Below are positions 48,254 to 58,217 of a DNA stretch of 64,000 nucleotides, one piece after another (positions within the stretch are counted from its first letter, which is position 1; each line of letters starts with the position of its first letter). Both the position numbers and the translations under genes were made by a program. The stretch covers positions 62,001 through 126,000 of the forward strand of contig NZ_JACHNY010000007.1 in the NCBI RefSeq assembly GCF_014199625.1, written 5' to 3'. Origin of the DNA: Sphingomonas abaci (lineage in GTDB: Bacteria; Pseudomonadota; Alphaproteobacteria; Sphingomonadales; Sphingomonadaceae). The notes under the pieces were generated by a model. It was given only the letters and a program-made list of their open reading frames with translations, made no database searches and was not told the origin of the DNA.

Positions 48254-51241
48254 ATGCGCAATCCATTCCGCTCGCGCCTGCTGCACACGACGCTGCTCGT
48301 CGGTTCCGCAGCGTTCGCCTCGCCCCTCATGGCGCAGACCGCGCCTGCGACCCAGGAAACGCAGCAGCAGGCGACTGACGCCAACACGCCCGCCCCGGCT
48401 GACCAGGGCGGCGACATCGTCGTCACCGGCACCCTGATCACCAACCCGAACCTCGTATCGTCGAGCCCGGTCAACACCGTCTCCGAAAACGAGCTGACGC
48501 TGCGCAACATCACCAATGTCGAGCAGATCGTGCGCGAACTGCCGGGCGCGGTGCCGGGCATCGGCGCGGCCGTGAACAACGGCAATGGCGGCTTTTCGAC
48601 CGTCAACCTGCGCAACCTGGGCGCCAATCGCAACCTCGTGCTGCTCGACGGCAATCGGCTGGTGCCCGCGGCCGCCGGCGGCACGGTCGACCTGAACAAC
48701 ATCCCGGCCGCGCTCGTCCAGCGCGTCGACATCCTGACCGGCGGCGCGTCGACCTCCTATGGTGCCGACGCGGTGTCGGGCGTTGTCAACTTCATCACCA
48801 AGCGTGATTTCGCCGGCGTGCAGGCCACTGCCAGCCAGCAGATCACCGAGCGTGGCGACGGCAACATCTTCAATTCCGACCTGACGATCGGCGCGAACTT
48901 CGACGATGGCCGCGGCAATGCGGTCCTCAGCCTCGGCTATCAGGAAGCCGACGCCCTCTATCAGGGCGACCGCGACGTCTCGGTCTATACGATCGGTTCG
49001 ACCAGCGGCGTCGCATCGGGCGCCTCGCCCACCTCGGTTCCGACCGGCATCGATTTCGGCACCGGCCAGCTTCAGCTCAACCCCGGCAACACCGCGCTGG
49101 TCGCGGCCTATGCGCCGTTCAACTTCAGCCCGTACAACATCTTCCAGACGCCGTTCAAACGCTACAACATGTACGGCGCGGCACATTACGAGGTGTCGGA
49201 CAACCTCGAAGTCTACACCCGCGGCCTCTTCTCGAAGAACACGGTCGACACCATCATCGCGCCGTCCGGCATCTTCGGCGAGTCGCTGACCATTCCGGCG
49301 AACAACCCCTATCTGTCGGCGGGCTTGCGGGACCAGATCTGCTCGCTGAACAACATCGCCCTGGGCGCGACCTGCAACAATAGCACCGCGTTGTCGCTGC
49401 CCGCCGTGTATCGCCGCACGGTCGAGATCGGTCCGCGCATCTCGCGCTACACCACGCAGATGTTCGACTATAAGGCCGGTCTGCGCCTGAAGTTCTCCGA
49501 ACATGCCAAGCTAGACGTGTCGGGGGCTTACGGCGAAAGCGACCTGAACCAGACCCAGTCGGGTTACGTGCTGAAGTCGCGCGTGCAGCAGGCGCTGAAC
49601 GCCAACAACACCACGACCTGCACCGTCACCACCAACAACTGCGTGCCGCTCAACCTGTTCGGCCAGGCGGGTTCAATCACGCCGGAGCAGGCAGCGTTCC
49701 TGAACGGCCAGAGCACGATCCAGATCCAGACCGCCCTGTCGCAGGCGCGCGCGGTGCTGAACGGCGACTTCGGCACGACCTTGCCCTGGGCGAGCGAGCC
49801 GATCGCCTTCGCGGCCGGTGGCGAATATCGCAAGTACACCTATCGCCGCATCCCCGACGCCTATGCGCTGTCGCCGGGCGAGCTGGGCGGCGCTGGTGGC
49901 GCCATCCTGCCCTTCTCGGGCGGCTATGACGTGCGCGAGGCCTATGGCGAGATCATCGCCCCGCTGGTCGCCGACAAGCCCTTCTTCCGTGCCCTGACGC
50001 TGGAAGCCGGCGTGCGCTATTCGGACTATAAGGTCCAGGCCGCCAACAACCCCAGCTTCAACGCAACCACCTGGAAGGCCGGCGCGAGCTGGGAGCCGTT
50101 CCCGGAGCTGAAGTTCCGCGGCAACTACCAGCGGGCGGTCCGTGCGCCGAACATCGCCGAGTTGTTCACGCCCAGCGTCACCAGCCTCGACAACCTGCTG
50201 GTCGATCCGTGCGCAGGCGCGGCGCCGGTCGGCAACGCCAACCTGACGCTCGCCTGCCGCAACCAGGGCGCGCCCGCCGGGGCGATCGGCCTGATCCAGA
50301 ACCCGGCCAGCGGCCAGGTGAACGTGACCGGCGGCGGCAATCCGAACATCCGTCCCGAGACCGCCGACACCTATACGCTGGGCGTCATCATCCAGCCGCG
50401 CGGCCTGGTGCCGGGCCTGAGCGTCGCGGTCGATTACTTCAACATCAAGGTCAACGACGCGATCACCCAGGCCACGCCGAACGACATCCTGGGTGCGTGC
50501 TTCGGCAACAACCCGGCGACGATCACCGCCGCGCAGGCCGCGTCGAGCGCCTGCACCTCGATCCGCCGCAGCACGGTCAACGGCCGCCTGAGCGGTTCGT
50601 CGGCCACGGTGCCGGGCCTGCCCCAGCCGCTGACCAACAACGGCCGCCTGGCAACCGACGGCATCGACCTGAACGCCAATTACGCGCGCAACTTCGGCGA
50701 AATGGGGCTCAACCTGAGCTTCCAGGGCACCTGGACGAACAAGAACACCTTCCAGGCGTCCAGCACGTCCTATTCGCGCGACTGCGTCGGCTATTACAGC
50801 GTCAACTGCCAGTCGATCCAGCCGGAATGGGCGTGGAACCAGCGCACCAGCCTGACCTTCGGGCCGGGCACGCTGTCGCTGCTGTGGCGGCACATCGGCG
50901 CGGTCCAGTATGAGGGCCAGGCATCGGACTTCGCGGCGCGTGGCTTCACCACCGCCAACCGCAACCTGTTCAATGGCGTGATCACCGGCCCCAGCCCGCT
51001 CGCGGGCCAGAGCTATAATTTCAACCGGATCGGCGCCTATAACTACTTCGACCTGTCGGTGCAGTTCGACGTCACGGACAACTTCACCTTCACGGTGACC
51101 GGCCGCAACATCGGCGACCGCAAGCCGCCGGTGGTGGGCTCGTCGGCCGGCGCCACCGCCTACAACAGCGGCAATACCTATCCGTCGTCCTACGACGTGC
51201 TGGGTCGTTCGTTCGCCGTTGCCGGCAAGCTGCGCTTCTAA
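48254..51241 (+). CDS. TonB-dependent receptor
   Basis: A 995-residue outer-membrane receptor with a signal peptide (FRSRLLHTTLLVGSAAFASP...LMAQ), a polar linker rich in Gln/Ala, a TonB box around GDIVVTGTLI, a plug (VEQIVRELPGAVPGIGA, VNLRNLGANRNLVLLDGNRL, RVDILTGGASTSYGADAVSG) and a barrel ending in AVAGKLRF. The LDGNRL and GADAVSG pattern belongs to the large-receptor clade common in sphingomonads and Caulobacter that accepts peptides or polymers in some members. The start at 48254 is preferred for the signal peptide; 48230 is an alternative. A good terminator follows. Confidence 0.92.
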   Translation: MRNPFRSRLLHTTLLVGSAAFASPLMAQTAPATQETQQQATDANTPAPADQGGDIVVTGTLITNPNLVSSSPVNTVSENELTLRNITNVEQIVRELPGAVPGIGAAVNNGNGGFSTVNLRNLGANRNLVLLDGNRLVPAAAGGTVDLNNIPAALVQRVDILTGGASTSYGADAVSGVVNFITKRDFAGVQATASQQITERGDGNIFNSDLTIGANFDDGRGNAVLSLGYQEADALYQGDRDVSVYTIGSTSGVASGASPTSVPTGIDFGTGQLQLNPGNTALVAAYAPFNFSPYNIFQTPFKRYNMYGAAHYEVSDNLEVYTRGLFSKNTVDTIIAPSGIFGESLTIPANNPYLSAGLRDQICSLNNIALGATCNNSTALSLPAVYRRTVEIGPRISRYTTQMFDYKAGLRLKFSEHAKLDVSGAYGESDLNQTQSGYVLKSRVQQALNANNTTTCTVTTNNCVPLNLFGQAGSITPEQAAFLNGQSTIQIQTALSQARAVLNGDFGTTLPWASEPIAFAAGGEYRKYTYRRIPDAYALSPGELGGAGGAILPFSGGYDVREAYGEIIAPLVADKPFFRALTLEAGVRYSDYKVQAANNPSFNATTWKAGASWEPFPELKFRGNYQRAVRAPNIAELFTPSVTSLDNLLVDPCAGAAPVGNANLTLACRNQGAPAGAIGLIQNPASGQVNVTGGGNPNIRPETADTYTLGVIIQPRGLVPGLSVAVDYFNIKVNDAITQATPNDILGACFGNNPATITAAQAASSACTSIRRSTVNGRLSGSSATVPGLPQPLTNNGRLATDGIDLNANYARNFGEMGLNLSFQGTWTNKNTFQASSTSYSRDCVGYYSVNCQSIQPEWAWNQRTSLTFGPGTLSLLWRHIGAVQYEGQASDFAARGFTTANRNLFNGVITGPSPLAGQSYNFNRIGAYNYFDLSVQFDVTDNFTFTVTGRNIGDRKPPVVGSSAGATAYNSGNTYPSSYDVLGRSFAVAGKLRF

Positions 51242-51269
51242 ACGCGGCGCCAGCGATGGTATCGAGGAA

Positions 51270-51295
51270 GGGCGGCCCGTCGGGTCGCCCTTTTT
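51270..51295 (+). terminator. Rho-independent terminator after the TonB receptor
   Basis: GGGCGGCCC pairs with GGGTCGCCC (9 bp, one G-T) around GTC, followed immediately by TTTTT. It sits 28 bp after the receptor stop, so the downstream hydroxylase gene may be read only partly or from its own promoter. Confidence 0.88.
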
Positions 51296-51345
51296 CGTGA
51301 CCGCCGGCGATCCATCGCCCTCCCTACCCAGGACGGAGTGTCCGA

Positions 51346-52623
51346 ATGCCCCCCCTTCCCGCATCGGTTCAACAGCGTGTCGCCGCCGCCGGGCAGGCCC
51401 GGCAGCGCGGCGCGCATGACGAGGAGCGCCGCCTGCTCGACGAAGCGCTCGCCCTGCTGCCCGATCACCCGCAGTTGCTGAATGCTCGCGGCATGCGCGC
51501 GCTGGCCGATGCGGACGCGGCCATGGCGGCGCGCTGCTTCGCCACCGCCGCCGCGCAGGATGCCGGGCAGCCGGTCCTGTGGATCAATCTGGCCACCGCC
51601 CACCGGCTGGCCGGCGACGATGCCGAAGAACGCAAGGCGCTGGAACAGGCGCTCGCCATCGACCGGCGCAACCTGACCGCGCAATGGCGCCTGGCCGAGC
51701 TGCACGAACGCCGCGCCGAGATGGTGGAGGCGATCCGCTACTGGAGCGCGGTGCTGCAGATCGCTGCCCAGCGACCGGAGCGTAGCCCCGCGATCGACGA
51801 GGCGGTCGCCCATGGCGAACGCTTCCTGGCGGCGCAGACCCGCGCACTGGGCGACCGCATCGAACGGGCGGTGCCCGGCTTGCATGAAGCCGCCGGCAGG
51901 ACAGCGGGCGCGCATCGTTTCTCCGCCTGCGTGGACACGCTGCTCGGCCGACGACGCATCTACACCAACCAGTGCGCCGGCATTCATTACCCCTTCCTGC
52001 CGGCGGTCGAGTTCTTCGACCGCGCGCTCTTCCCCTGGTTCGAGGCGCTCGAGGCCCGCACCGCCGCGATCCGCGCCGAGGCGACGGCGCTGTTGCGCGA
52101 AGGTGTGGCGCATATCCGCCCCTATGTCCGGCAGGAGGCGGGCACACCCGCCAATCCGTGGTCGAAGCTCGACCATGATCTCGCGTGGAGCGCGTGTTTC
52201 CTGTGGGAATATGGCGTCCGCAACGATGCGGTGTGCGACCGTTGCCCGGAAACCGCCGCCGCGCTGGCGGCGATCCCGCAGAATGACAGTCCCGGCAAGG
52301 CGCCGACCGCCTTCTTCTCGATCCTGCGGCCGGGTGCGCATATCCCGCCGCACACCGGCGTCACCAACACGCGCTCGATCGTTCACCTGCCGCTGGTCGT
52401 GCCGGAGCGATGCCGTTTCCGGGTTGGCGGCGAGACGCGCCCATGGCGCGAGGGAGACGCGTTCGCCTTCGACGACACCATCGAGCACGAGGCCTGGAAT
52501 GACAGCGACGACCTGCGGATCGTGCTGATCTTCGACATCTGGAACCCGTATCTGGAGGCGGACGAGCGATCGATGCTGAAGGCGCTGTTCCAGGCGACCG
52601 GTCAGGGCATGATCGCGCCCTGA
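51346..52623 (+). CDS. TPR protein with aspartyl/asparaginyl beta-hydroxylase domain
   Basis: A 425-residue protein without a signal peptide. The N-terminal half (about 15-170) is a tetratricopeptide array (DHPQLLNARGMRALADADAA, QPVLWINLATAHRLAGDDAE). The C-terminal domain (about 210-420) is an Asp/Asn beta-hydroxylase, a 2-oxoglutarate/Fe(II) oxygenase: iron ligands are His336 in PPHTG (the HxG variant typical of this family) and His381 in DDTIEHEAWN; Arg343 and Arg391 suit 2-oxoglutarate binding. It probably hydroxylates an Asp or Asn in a partner protein or peptide. It is 104 bp behind a TonB receptor and convergent with a TPR-sulfotransferase. Confidence 0.9.
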   Translation: MPPLPASVQQRVAAAGQARQRGAHDEERRLLDEALALLPDHPQLLNARGMRALADADAAMAARCFATAAAQDAGQPVLWINLATAHRLAGDDAEERKALEQALAIDRRNLTAQWRLAELHERRAEMVEAIRYWSAVLQIAAQRPERSPAIDEAVAHGERFLAAQTRALGDRIERAVPGLHEAAGRTAGAHRFSACVDTLLGRRRIYTNQCAGIHYPFLPAVEFFDRALFPWFEALEARTAAIRAEATALLREGVAHIRPYVRQEAGTPANPWSKLDHDLAWSACFLWEYGVRNDAVCDRCPETAAALAAIPQNDSPGKAPTAFFSILRPGAHIPPHTGVTNTRSIVHLPLVVPERCRFRVGGETRPWREGDAFAFDDTIEHEAWNDSDDLRIVLIFDIWNPYLEADERSMLKALFQATGQGMIAP

Positions 52624-52630
52624 CCGCCGC

Positions 52631-54088
52631 TCAGGCCCCTGTGTCGAGCAGGTCGCCCAGTTGCTCGCGGAACGCCGCCAGCGGCTTGGCATAATGCCGC
52701 CAGCGATCCACCGATCGCTGGTGCAGCGGCTGGCGGACCTGCCAGACGCTGGCGGTCCGCACGACCGCCCTGCCCCGCTCCGCGGCCAGCACCGCAGGAT
52801 CCCAGGTCAGGCCGACAAAGTCGGTCAGCGCCCGCATCGTCGGCTCGGGATCGGTGACCAGCGCCTCGTAGCGCAGCGCGTGGATATCGCCGGGATAGCT
52901 GCGCTGCCAGTGATCCATCAGCCGGCGGCACTGCCGGTGATAATGCGCGGCATCGCCGAGATCATGGCCGTAACGGATATGGTCGTCGAAATAGAGGAAC
53001 CAGATCGACAGGATGGTGTCCAGCGGCTGCCGCACCGTATGGACGATCCGCGCATCGGGGAACATCTGCTTGATCAGTCCGACATGCAGGATGTTGTCGG
53101 GCCGCTTGTCGGTGAGCCGCAGCGTCCCGGCGGGCTGCCGCACCTCTGCCCGGTACCGGTCGCGCAGGGCGCTGAGCCGCTGCCGGTCCAGCGACGGCAG
53201 CGTGCGGGGATAGCCCGGAATGGCGTGAGCCAGCGCCGGGATGATTTCCAGTTCGCCAGCGGCATGGACGAGGGGATGGCGGCCCAGCATCTGTTCGGCC
53301 AGCGTGGATCCCGACCGGAACATGCCGCAGATGAAGATCGGCGCGGCCGCCGCCTCGGGAAGCGCGCGCGCCTCTCCCGGCGTCGCCGCGATCAGGGCGT
53401 CGGTCAGCCGCTCCTGCGCGGCGCGATCGTAGCGGAGGCGCGGATCGCTGGCCCGCGCCGCCGTCCGGTTCGCGACCGTGAAGGCGGCGAAGGCGGCGTC
53501 ATAGTCCTCCAGCGCGTCCAGCGCCGCGCCCAGCGCAAAGCCGATCTCGGCCGCCGCCACCAGCGGCAGGCCGGGCCGCGCGAGCAGGTGGCGCAACTGG
53601 TCCACCGCCGCGGCGGCCCGGCCCTGGTGAACGTCGATCATCGCCAGCCGCGCCCAGGCCCGGCCGTTGGCGGCATCGACCGCCAGCGCCCGCCGATACG
53701 CCGCGCGCGCCTCGTCGGCCGCGCCGCGATCCTCGTACAGATTCCCCAGGTTCAGCCAGCCCGGCAACAGATCGGGCGCGGCGGCCAGCGCCAGCCGCAG
53801 TTCGGCCTCCGCCGCCTCCGGCCGGCCGCAATGTTCGGACAGGATGACGGCGCGGTTCAGCCGCACCTCCTCGGGGCGATCGATGCCCGCGACGACCGCC
53901 CGGTCATAGGCGTCCAGCGCCGCGTCGAAGTCGCGGGCGCATCGCAGCAGATAGCCGAGATTATACCAGTCCTCCGGCACTCCCGGGTCGCTGGCGAGCA
54001 GCGTGCGATAGGCCGCGATGGCGGCATCGCCTTGCCCGTCGCGCAAGGCCTGGATCGCGCGGCGGCGCAGGTCTGGATCAGCAGTCAT
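52631..54088 (-). CDS. TPR-containing sulfotransferase family protein
   Basis: A 485-residue protein with about five TPR-like units (10-170, for example EDWYNLGYLLRCARDFDAAL and GWLNLGNLYEDRGAADEARA) followed by a sulfotransferase domain (about 245-480). The PAPS-binding loop is FICGMFRSGSTLAEQ (252-266) and the second phosphate-binding region is ARIVHTVRQPLDTILSIW. The acceptor (tyrosine, sugar or peptide) is unknown. It converges on the hydroxylase gene with 7 bp between the two stops. It starts 56 bp after cyoD, so read-through from the cyo operon is possible. Confidence 0.9.
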   Translation of the reverse strand: MTADPDLRRRAIQALRDGQGDAAIAAYRTLLASDPGVPEDWYNLGYLLRCARDFDAALDAYDRAVVAGIDRPEEVRLNRAVILSEHCGRPEAAEAELRLALAAAPDLLPGWLNLGNLYEDRGAADEARAAYRRALAVDAANGRAWARLAMIDVHQGRAAAAVDQLRHLLARPGLPLVAAAEIGFALGAALDALEDYDAAFAAFTVANRTAARASDPRLRYDRAAQERLTDALIAATPGEARALPEAAAAPIFICGMFRSGSTLAEQMLGRHPLVHAAGELEIIPALAHAIPGYPRTLPSLDRQRLSALRDRYRAEVRQPAGTLRLTDKRPDNILHVGLIKQMFPDARIVHTVRQPLDTILSIWFLYFDDHIRYGHDLGDAAHYHRQCRRLMDHWQRSYPGDIHALRYEALVTDPEPTMRALTDFVGLTWDPAVLAAERGRAVVRTASVWQVRQPLHQRSVDRWRHYAKPLAAFREQLGDLLDTGA

Positions 54089-54144
54089 CGACCATGGTCA
54101 TGCAAGCCGTCGCCCGGTGGATCAAGCCGCCAGCCTTTCCCCGC

Positions 54145-54567
54145 CTAGCGCTGCATGTCCATCACACTGCTCATCGGCATCAGATTATGGTCCAGGTGGC
54201 GCATGATCCACAGGCTGCCGACCAGCACCAGCGCGACGATCAGCACGCCGAACGCCAGCGCCAGGACGTTGTTGGTATTGTCCGGTCCGGTCGTGATGTG
54301 GAGGAAGAAGACGAGGTGGACGCCCATCTGCGCCACCGCCAGCGCGATCAGCGCGGCCGGGACGGCCGGGCCGAAGATCGCGTGGCTGCCGGCCGCCCAG
54401 AAGGACGCCGCGGTCAGGATCCCCGCCAGCAGCAGGCCGGTGGCGTAGATGCCGACGGCCTTGCCGACATTGGCCTTGGCATCCGCCTCCTGCTCGCCAG
54501 GTGCGGCATGGCCATGGCCCTGCCCGGCGCTTCGGGTATCGTCGACATGGCTGTGTTCGTCGCTCAT
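54145..54567 (-). CDS. cyoD: Cytochrome bo3 ubiquinol oxidase subunit IV
   Basis: Small membrane subunit needed for assembly of the quinol oxidase. The 140-residue protein has a His-rich hydrophilic N-terminus (GHGHAAPGEQEA), three membrane helices (VGIYATGLLLAGILTAASFW; IALAVAQMGVHLVFFLHI; LALAFGVLIVALVLVGSLWI) and a short tail. The start at 54567 lies within a 4-base overlap with cyoC. It is the last gene of the operon; the sulfotransferase gene starts 56 bp later. Confidence 0.93.
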   Translation of the reverse strand: MSDEHSHVDDTRSAGQGHGHAAPGEQEADAKANVGKAVGIYATGLLLAGILTAASFWAAGSHAIFGPAVPAALIALAVAQMGVHLVFFLHITTGPDNTNNVLALAFGVLIVALVLVGSLWIMRHLDHNLMPMSSVMDMQR

Positions 54568-55247
54568 GCGCCGCCGGCTCCCATCAGATAGACTACGGTG
54601 AACAGCGCCACCCAGATGATGTCGAGCGCGTGCCAGAACAGGCTGAAGCAGGCGATGCGCCGCAATATGTCGTCGCGGAAGCCCTTGGCCCGCACCTGCG
54701 CCATCATCGTCGTCAGCCAGATCAGGCCGATGGTGACATGGACGCCGTGGCACCCGACCAGCGCGAAGAAAGCGGACAGGAAGGCGCTGCGCCCCGGTCC
54801 CGCACCCTCGCCGATCAGATGCGTGAACTCATAGAGTTCGCAGGCCAGGAACCCCGCGCCGAGCACGGCGGTCGCCGCCATCGCCACCTGGAACCAGCGG
54901 GTCGAGCGCTGCACCGTCGCCACCCCGGCCAGTCCGCACGCGAAGCTGGACAGCAGCAGCAGCACGGTCTCCGCCGCCACCAGCGGCAGCTCGAACACGT
55001 CCGCGCCGGTGGGACCGCCGGCGGTCGCGCCGACCAGCACCGCATAGGCCGCGAAGAAGCCCGAGAACATGACGAAATCGGACAGCAGGAAGATCCAGAA
55101 GCCATAGGCGACGACGATCCGCTTCGGCGCCGGGCCCTGCTCGCTGATCGGGACCGTGCCATGGCCCAGCCGGTTGGGATCGCCGTGCCGGCCCTCCGGC
55201 CGGTCGCCCCGGGTTGGGGCGGACGGGGCGTCGGTCGCGGCGCTCAT
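54564..55247 (-). CDS. cyoC: Cytochrome bo3 ubiquinol oxidase subunit III
   Basis: A 227-residue membrane protein with five helices, typical of heme-copper oxidase subunit III in the quinol branch: [40 protein letters not shown] and [20 protein letters not shown]. The conserved Glu in AAETV and the HGVHV block are present. The N-terminus is a hydrophilic stretch of about 40 residues, longer than in E. coli. It overlaps cyoB and cyoD by 4 bases each. Confidence 0.95.
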   Translation of the reverse strand: MSAATDAPSAPTRGDRPEGRHGDPNRLGHGTVPISEQGPAPKRIVVAYGFWIFLLSDFVMFSGFFAAYAVLVGATAGGPTGADVFELPLVAAETVLLLLSSFACGLAGVATVQRSTRWFQVAMAATAVLGAGFLACELYEFTHLIGEGAGPGRSAFLSAFFALVGCHGVHVTIGLIWLTTMMAQVRAKGFRDDILRRIACFSLFWHALDIIWVALFTVVYLMGAGGA

Positions 55248-57292
55248 GCCGGGCGCTCCGCCGGGATGTCGAGCAGCTTGGCCTTGGCGGCGCGGCGGTC
55301 GCGGTCGATCGCCTCGGCCTCCTCGGCGGTAACCTCATAGTCCGGCTCGTCGCGCCAGGCGAAGACGACGAAGGTCGCCCAGGCGCCCAGGAACCCGGCG
55401 ATCACCAGCCACCAGATATGCCAGACCAGGGCGAAGCCCATGCCGGTCGCGAAGAAGGCGGTGACGAAGCCGGTCGGGCTGTTGCGCGGCATCTCGAACC
55501 GGTCGTAATCGGGCAGGTCGCTGAGCTGCCGGCGATCGCGGGCGCGCGACTTGACGTCCCAATAGGCCTCCTCGCCCTCGACCCGCGGCAGCGTCGCGAA
55601 GTTGAACGGCGGCGGCGGCGAGCTGGTGATCCATTCCAGCGTCCGTCCGTCCCAGGGATCGCCGCTGAGATCGGCGAGCCGGTGGCGATCGCGCACCGAC
55701 ACCCAGATCATCCGGATCTGGCAGGCGATGCCGCACAGGATCAGCAGCGCGCCGACGCCGGCGGTGATCAGCCAGGGCTGCCAGCCGGGCACGTCGTAAT
55801 GTTGCAGCCGCCGCGTCATCCCCATCAGACCCAGCACGTAGAGCGGCATGAAGGCGACGTAGAAGCCGGTGATCCAGAACCAGAAGGCGCGCTTGCCCCA
55901 CGTCTCGTCCAGGGTGAAGCCGAACGCCTTGGGCCACCAATAGGTGGTGCCGGCAAACGCGCCGAACAGCACGCCGCCGATGATGACATTGTGGAAATGC
56001 GCGACCAGGAACACCGAATTGTGCAGCACGAAATCGGCCGGCGGCACCGCCAGCAGCACGCCGGTCATGCCGCCGATGACGAAGGTGACCATGAAGCCGA
56101 CCGACCAGAGCATCGGCGTGGTGAAGCGGATGCGCCCGCCATACATGGTGAACAGCCAGTTGAAGACCTTCACGCCCGTCGGCACCGCGATGATCATCGT
56201 CGTGATCCCGAAGAAGCCGTTGACGTCGGCGCCCGCGCCCATCGTGAAGAAATGGTGCAGCCAGACCATGAAGGACAACAGGCAGATCACCATCGTCGCC
56301 AGGATCATCGAGCGATAGCCGAACAAGGGCTTGCCCGAGAAGGTCGACACCACCTCGCTGAAGATGCCGAAGGCCGGCAGGATGAGGATATAGACTTCGG
56401 GGTGGCCCCAGGCCCAGATGAGGTTGACGAACATCATCTGGTTGCCGCCGGCCTCGTTGGTGAAGAAGTGGAAGCCGAGATACCGGTCGAGCGTCAGCAT
56501 CGCCAGGGTGGCGGTCAGGATCGGGAAGGCGGCGACGATCAGCAGATTGGTGGCCAGCGACGTCCAGCAGAACATCGGCATCCGCGAATAGCCCATGCCG
56601 GGCGCGCGCATCTTCAGGATCGTGGTGACCAGATTGACGCCCGACAACAGCGTGCCGACGCCCGAGATCTGGATCGCCCAGAGATAATAGTCGACGCCGA
56701 CGCCCGGCGAGAAGCGCAGCTCGCTGAGCGGCGGATAGACCACCCAGCCGGTCCGTGCGAACTCGCCGATCACCAGGCTCATATTGACCAGCAGCGCGCC
56801 GACCGCGGTGAGCCACAGGCTGACCGAGTTGAGCGTCGGGAAGGCGACGTCGCGGATGCCGAGCTGGAGCGGCAGCACGAAGTTCATCAGCCCGATCATG
56901 AACGGCATCGCCACGAAGAAGATCATGATCGTGCCGTGCGCGGAGAAAATCTGGTCGTAGTGGTCCGGCGGCAGATAGCCGGGGCTGTTATAGGCGATCG
57001 CCTGTTGCGACCGCATCAGCAGCGCGTCGGAAAAGCCGCGCAGCAGCATGACCGCCGCCAGCGTGCAGTACATGATGCCGATCTTCTTGTGGTCGACGGA
57101 GGTGATCCACTCCTTCCACAGATAAGGCATGTAGCCGCGCCGCCATACCCAGGCGAGCAGAGCGACCAGCCCCGCGCCGACCAGGCCGCCCGCCACCAGC
57201 GGCAGCGGTTCGGAAAAGGGGATCGCGTCCCAGCTGAGCTTGCCGAACACGGGCGAGCTATGGCCCGTCTCGATCGATCGCAGGCCGGTCAA
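55244..57292 (-). CDS. cyoB: Cytochrome bo3 ubiquinol oxidase subunit I
   Basis: Catalytic subunit of the proton-pumping quinol oxidase; reduces O2 to water using hemes b and o3 and CuB. The 682-residue protein has the heme-copper oxidase core: [16 protein letters not shown] (low-spin heme His), [15 protein letters not shown] (CuB His and the Tyr cross-link), LHHFFTMG and [11 protein letters not shown]. The extended C-terminus with two extra helices and the N-terminal extra helix are typical of CyoB. It overlaps cyoA and cyoC by 4 bases. Confidence 0.97.
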   Translation of the reverse strand: MTGLRSIETGHSSPVFGKLSWDAIPFSEPLPLVAGGLVGAGLVALLAWVWRRGYMPYLWKEWITSVDHKKIGIMYCTLAAVMLLRGFSDALLMRSQQAIAYNSPGYLPPDHYDQIFSAHGTIMIFFVAMPFMIGLMNFVLPLQLGIRDVAFPTLNSVSLWLTAVGALLVNMSLVIGEFARTGWVVYPPLSELRFSPGVGVDYYLWAIQISGVGTLLSGVNLVTTILKMRAPGMGYSRMPMFCWTSLATNLLIVAAFPILTATLAMLTLDRYLGFHFFTNEAGGNQMMFVNLIWAWGHPEVYILILPAFGIFSEVVSTFSGKPLFGYRSMILATMVICLLSFMVWLHHFFTMGAGADVNGFFGITTMIIAVPTGVKVFNWLFTMYGGRIRFTTPMLWSVGFMVTFVIGGMTGVLLAVPPADFVLHNSVFLVAHFHNVIIGGVLFGAFAGTTYWWPKAFGFTLDETWGKRAFWFWITGFYVAFMPLYVLGLMGMTRRLQHYDVPGWQPWLITAGVGALLILCGIACQIRMIWVSVRDRHRLADLSGDPWDGRTLEWITSSPPPPFNFATLPRVEGEEAYWDVKSRARDRRQLSDLPDYDRFEMPRNSPTGFVTAFFATGMGFALVWHIWWLVIAGFLGAWATFVVFAWRDEPDYEVTAEEAEAIDRDRRAAKAKLLDIPAERPA

Positions 57293-58182
57293 TGCTTCGG
57301 CTCCCGGCCATGGAGCGCCACCTCGCGCACCGGTACGCCGTGATTGGCGACCACCCGGTCATATAGACCCGGCATCACCCCGCGATAGCCGGTCGGCCGC
57401 GCCGCGCTGTCCGACTGGGCCAGGCGCAGGAAGGCCGGCCCGTCCAGCACCGCGCCCTGCCCGCGCTGGCCCGCGACCCAGCGCTGGAAGGCGGCCGGCG
57501 GCACCGCATCGACGAAGAAGGTCATATCGGCGAAATCATTCCCGCTATAATGGGCCGACAGGCCGCGGAACCGGCCGAGGCGATCGGCCTGGAGGTGCAG
57601 CTTCGAGTCCATGCCGGACATGGCATAGATCTGGCTGCCGAGCTGTGGCACGAAGAAGCTGTTCATCACCGTCCCGCTGGTGATGCGGAAATTGATCGGC
57701 GTACCGACGGGCACGACCAGCCGGTTGACGGTCGCGATCCCCTGTTCGGGATAGATGAACAGCCATTTCCAGTCGAGCGCGATCACCTGCACCGGCAGCG
57801 GCCGCACCCGGGAGGCCAGGGGCTTCTCCGGCGCCAGCGCATGGCTGCTGGTCCAGGTCAGGCCGGCCAGGAAGATGATGACCAGCGCGGGCACCGACCA
57901 GACCAGCAGCTCGACCTTGCCGGAATAGGTGAAATCGGGGCGGTAGGTCGCGCGCGCGTTGCCGGCGCGGAACCACCACGCGAACAGCAACGTCGCCAGG
58001 ATCGTCGGCACGACGATGCCCAGCATGATGATCAGCGCATTGGTCAACACGGTCTTGTTGCCGAGCGCGACCGGTCCGGCCGGGTCGAGCACGCCTGACG
58101 AACAGCCCTGCAGCCCCAGTATCGCCGTGGCTGCAACCACCGCCGCCAAACCCATGTTAGGCCGTCTTCGTGCTGTCTGCAC
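57289..58182 (-). CDS. cyoA: Cytochrome bo3 ubiquinol oxidase subunit II
   Basis: A 297-residue subunit II with a lipoprotein signal ([14 protein letters not shown], lipid Cys after Gly), two membrane helices and a periplasmic cupredoxin-like domain ([40 protein letters not shown]). The CuA ligands of cytochrome c oxidases are absent, so this is a quinol oxidase. The annotated start is GTG 58182, with a G-rich stretch upstream; ATG 58155 (MGLAAVV) is the alternative. It is divergent from a CitE-like gene with only 35 bp between, which leaves little room for two promoters. Confidence 0.93.
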   Translation of the reverse strand: MQTARRRPNMGLAAVVAATAILGLQGCSSGVLDPAGPVALGNKTVLTNALIIMLGIVVPTILATLLFAWWFRAGNARATYRPDFTYSGKVELLVWSVPALVIIFLAGLTWTSSHALAPEKPLASRVRPLPVQVIALDWKWLFIYPEQGIATVNRLVVPVGTPINFRITSGTVMNSFFVPQLGSQIYAMSGMDSKLHLQADRLGRFRGLSAHYSGNDFADMTFFVDAVPPAAFQRWVAGQRGQGAVLDGPAFLRLAQSDSAARPTGYRGVMPGLYDRVVANHGVPVREVALHGREPKH

Positions 58183-58217
58183 TTCCGCTAACCCCCTGAA
58201 CCGACTAAAATGACTTC

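Noticed and set aside
55214..57343. 709-residue plus-strand frame opposite cyoB
   Set aside because: Low-complexity charged sequence; cyoB on the other strand has every catalytic motif.
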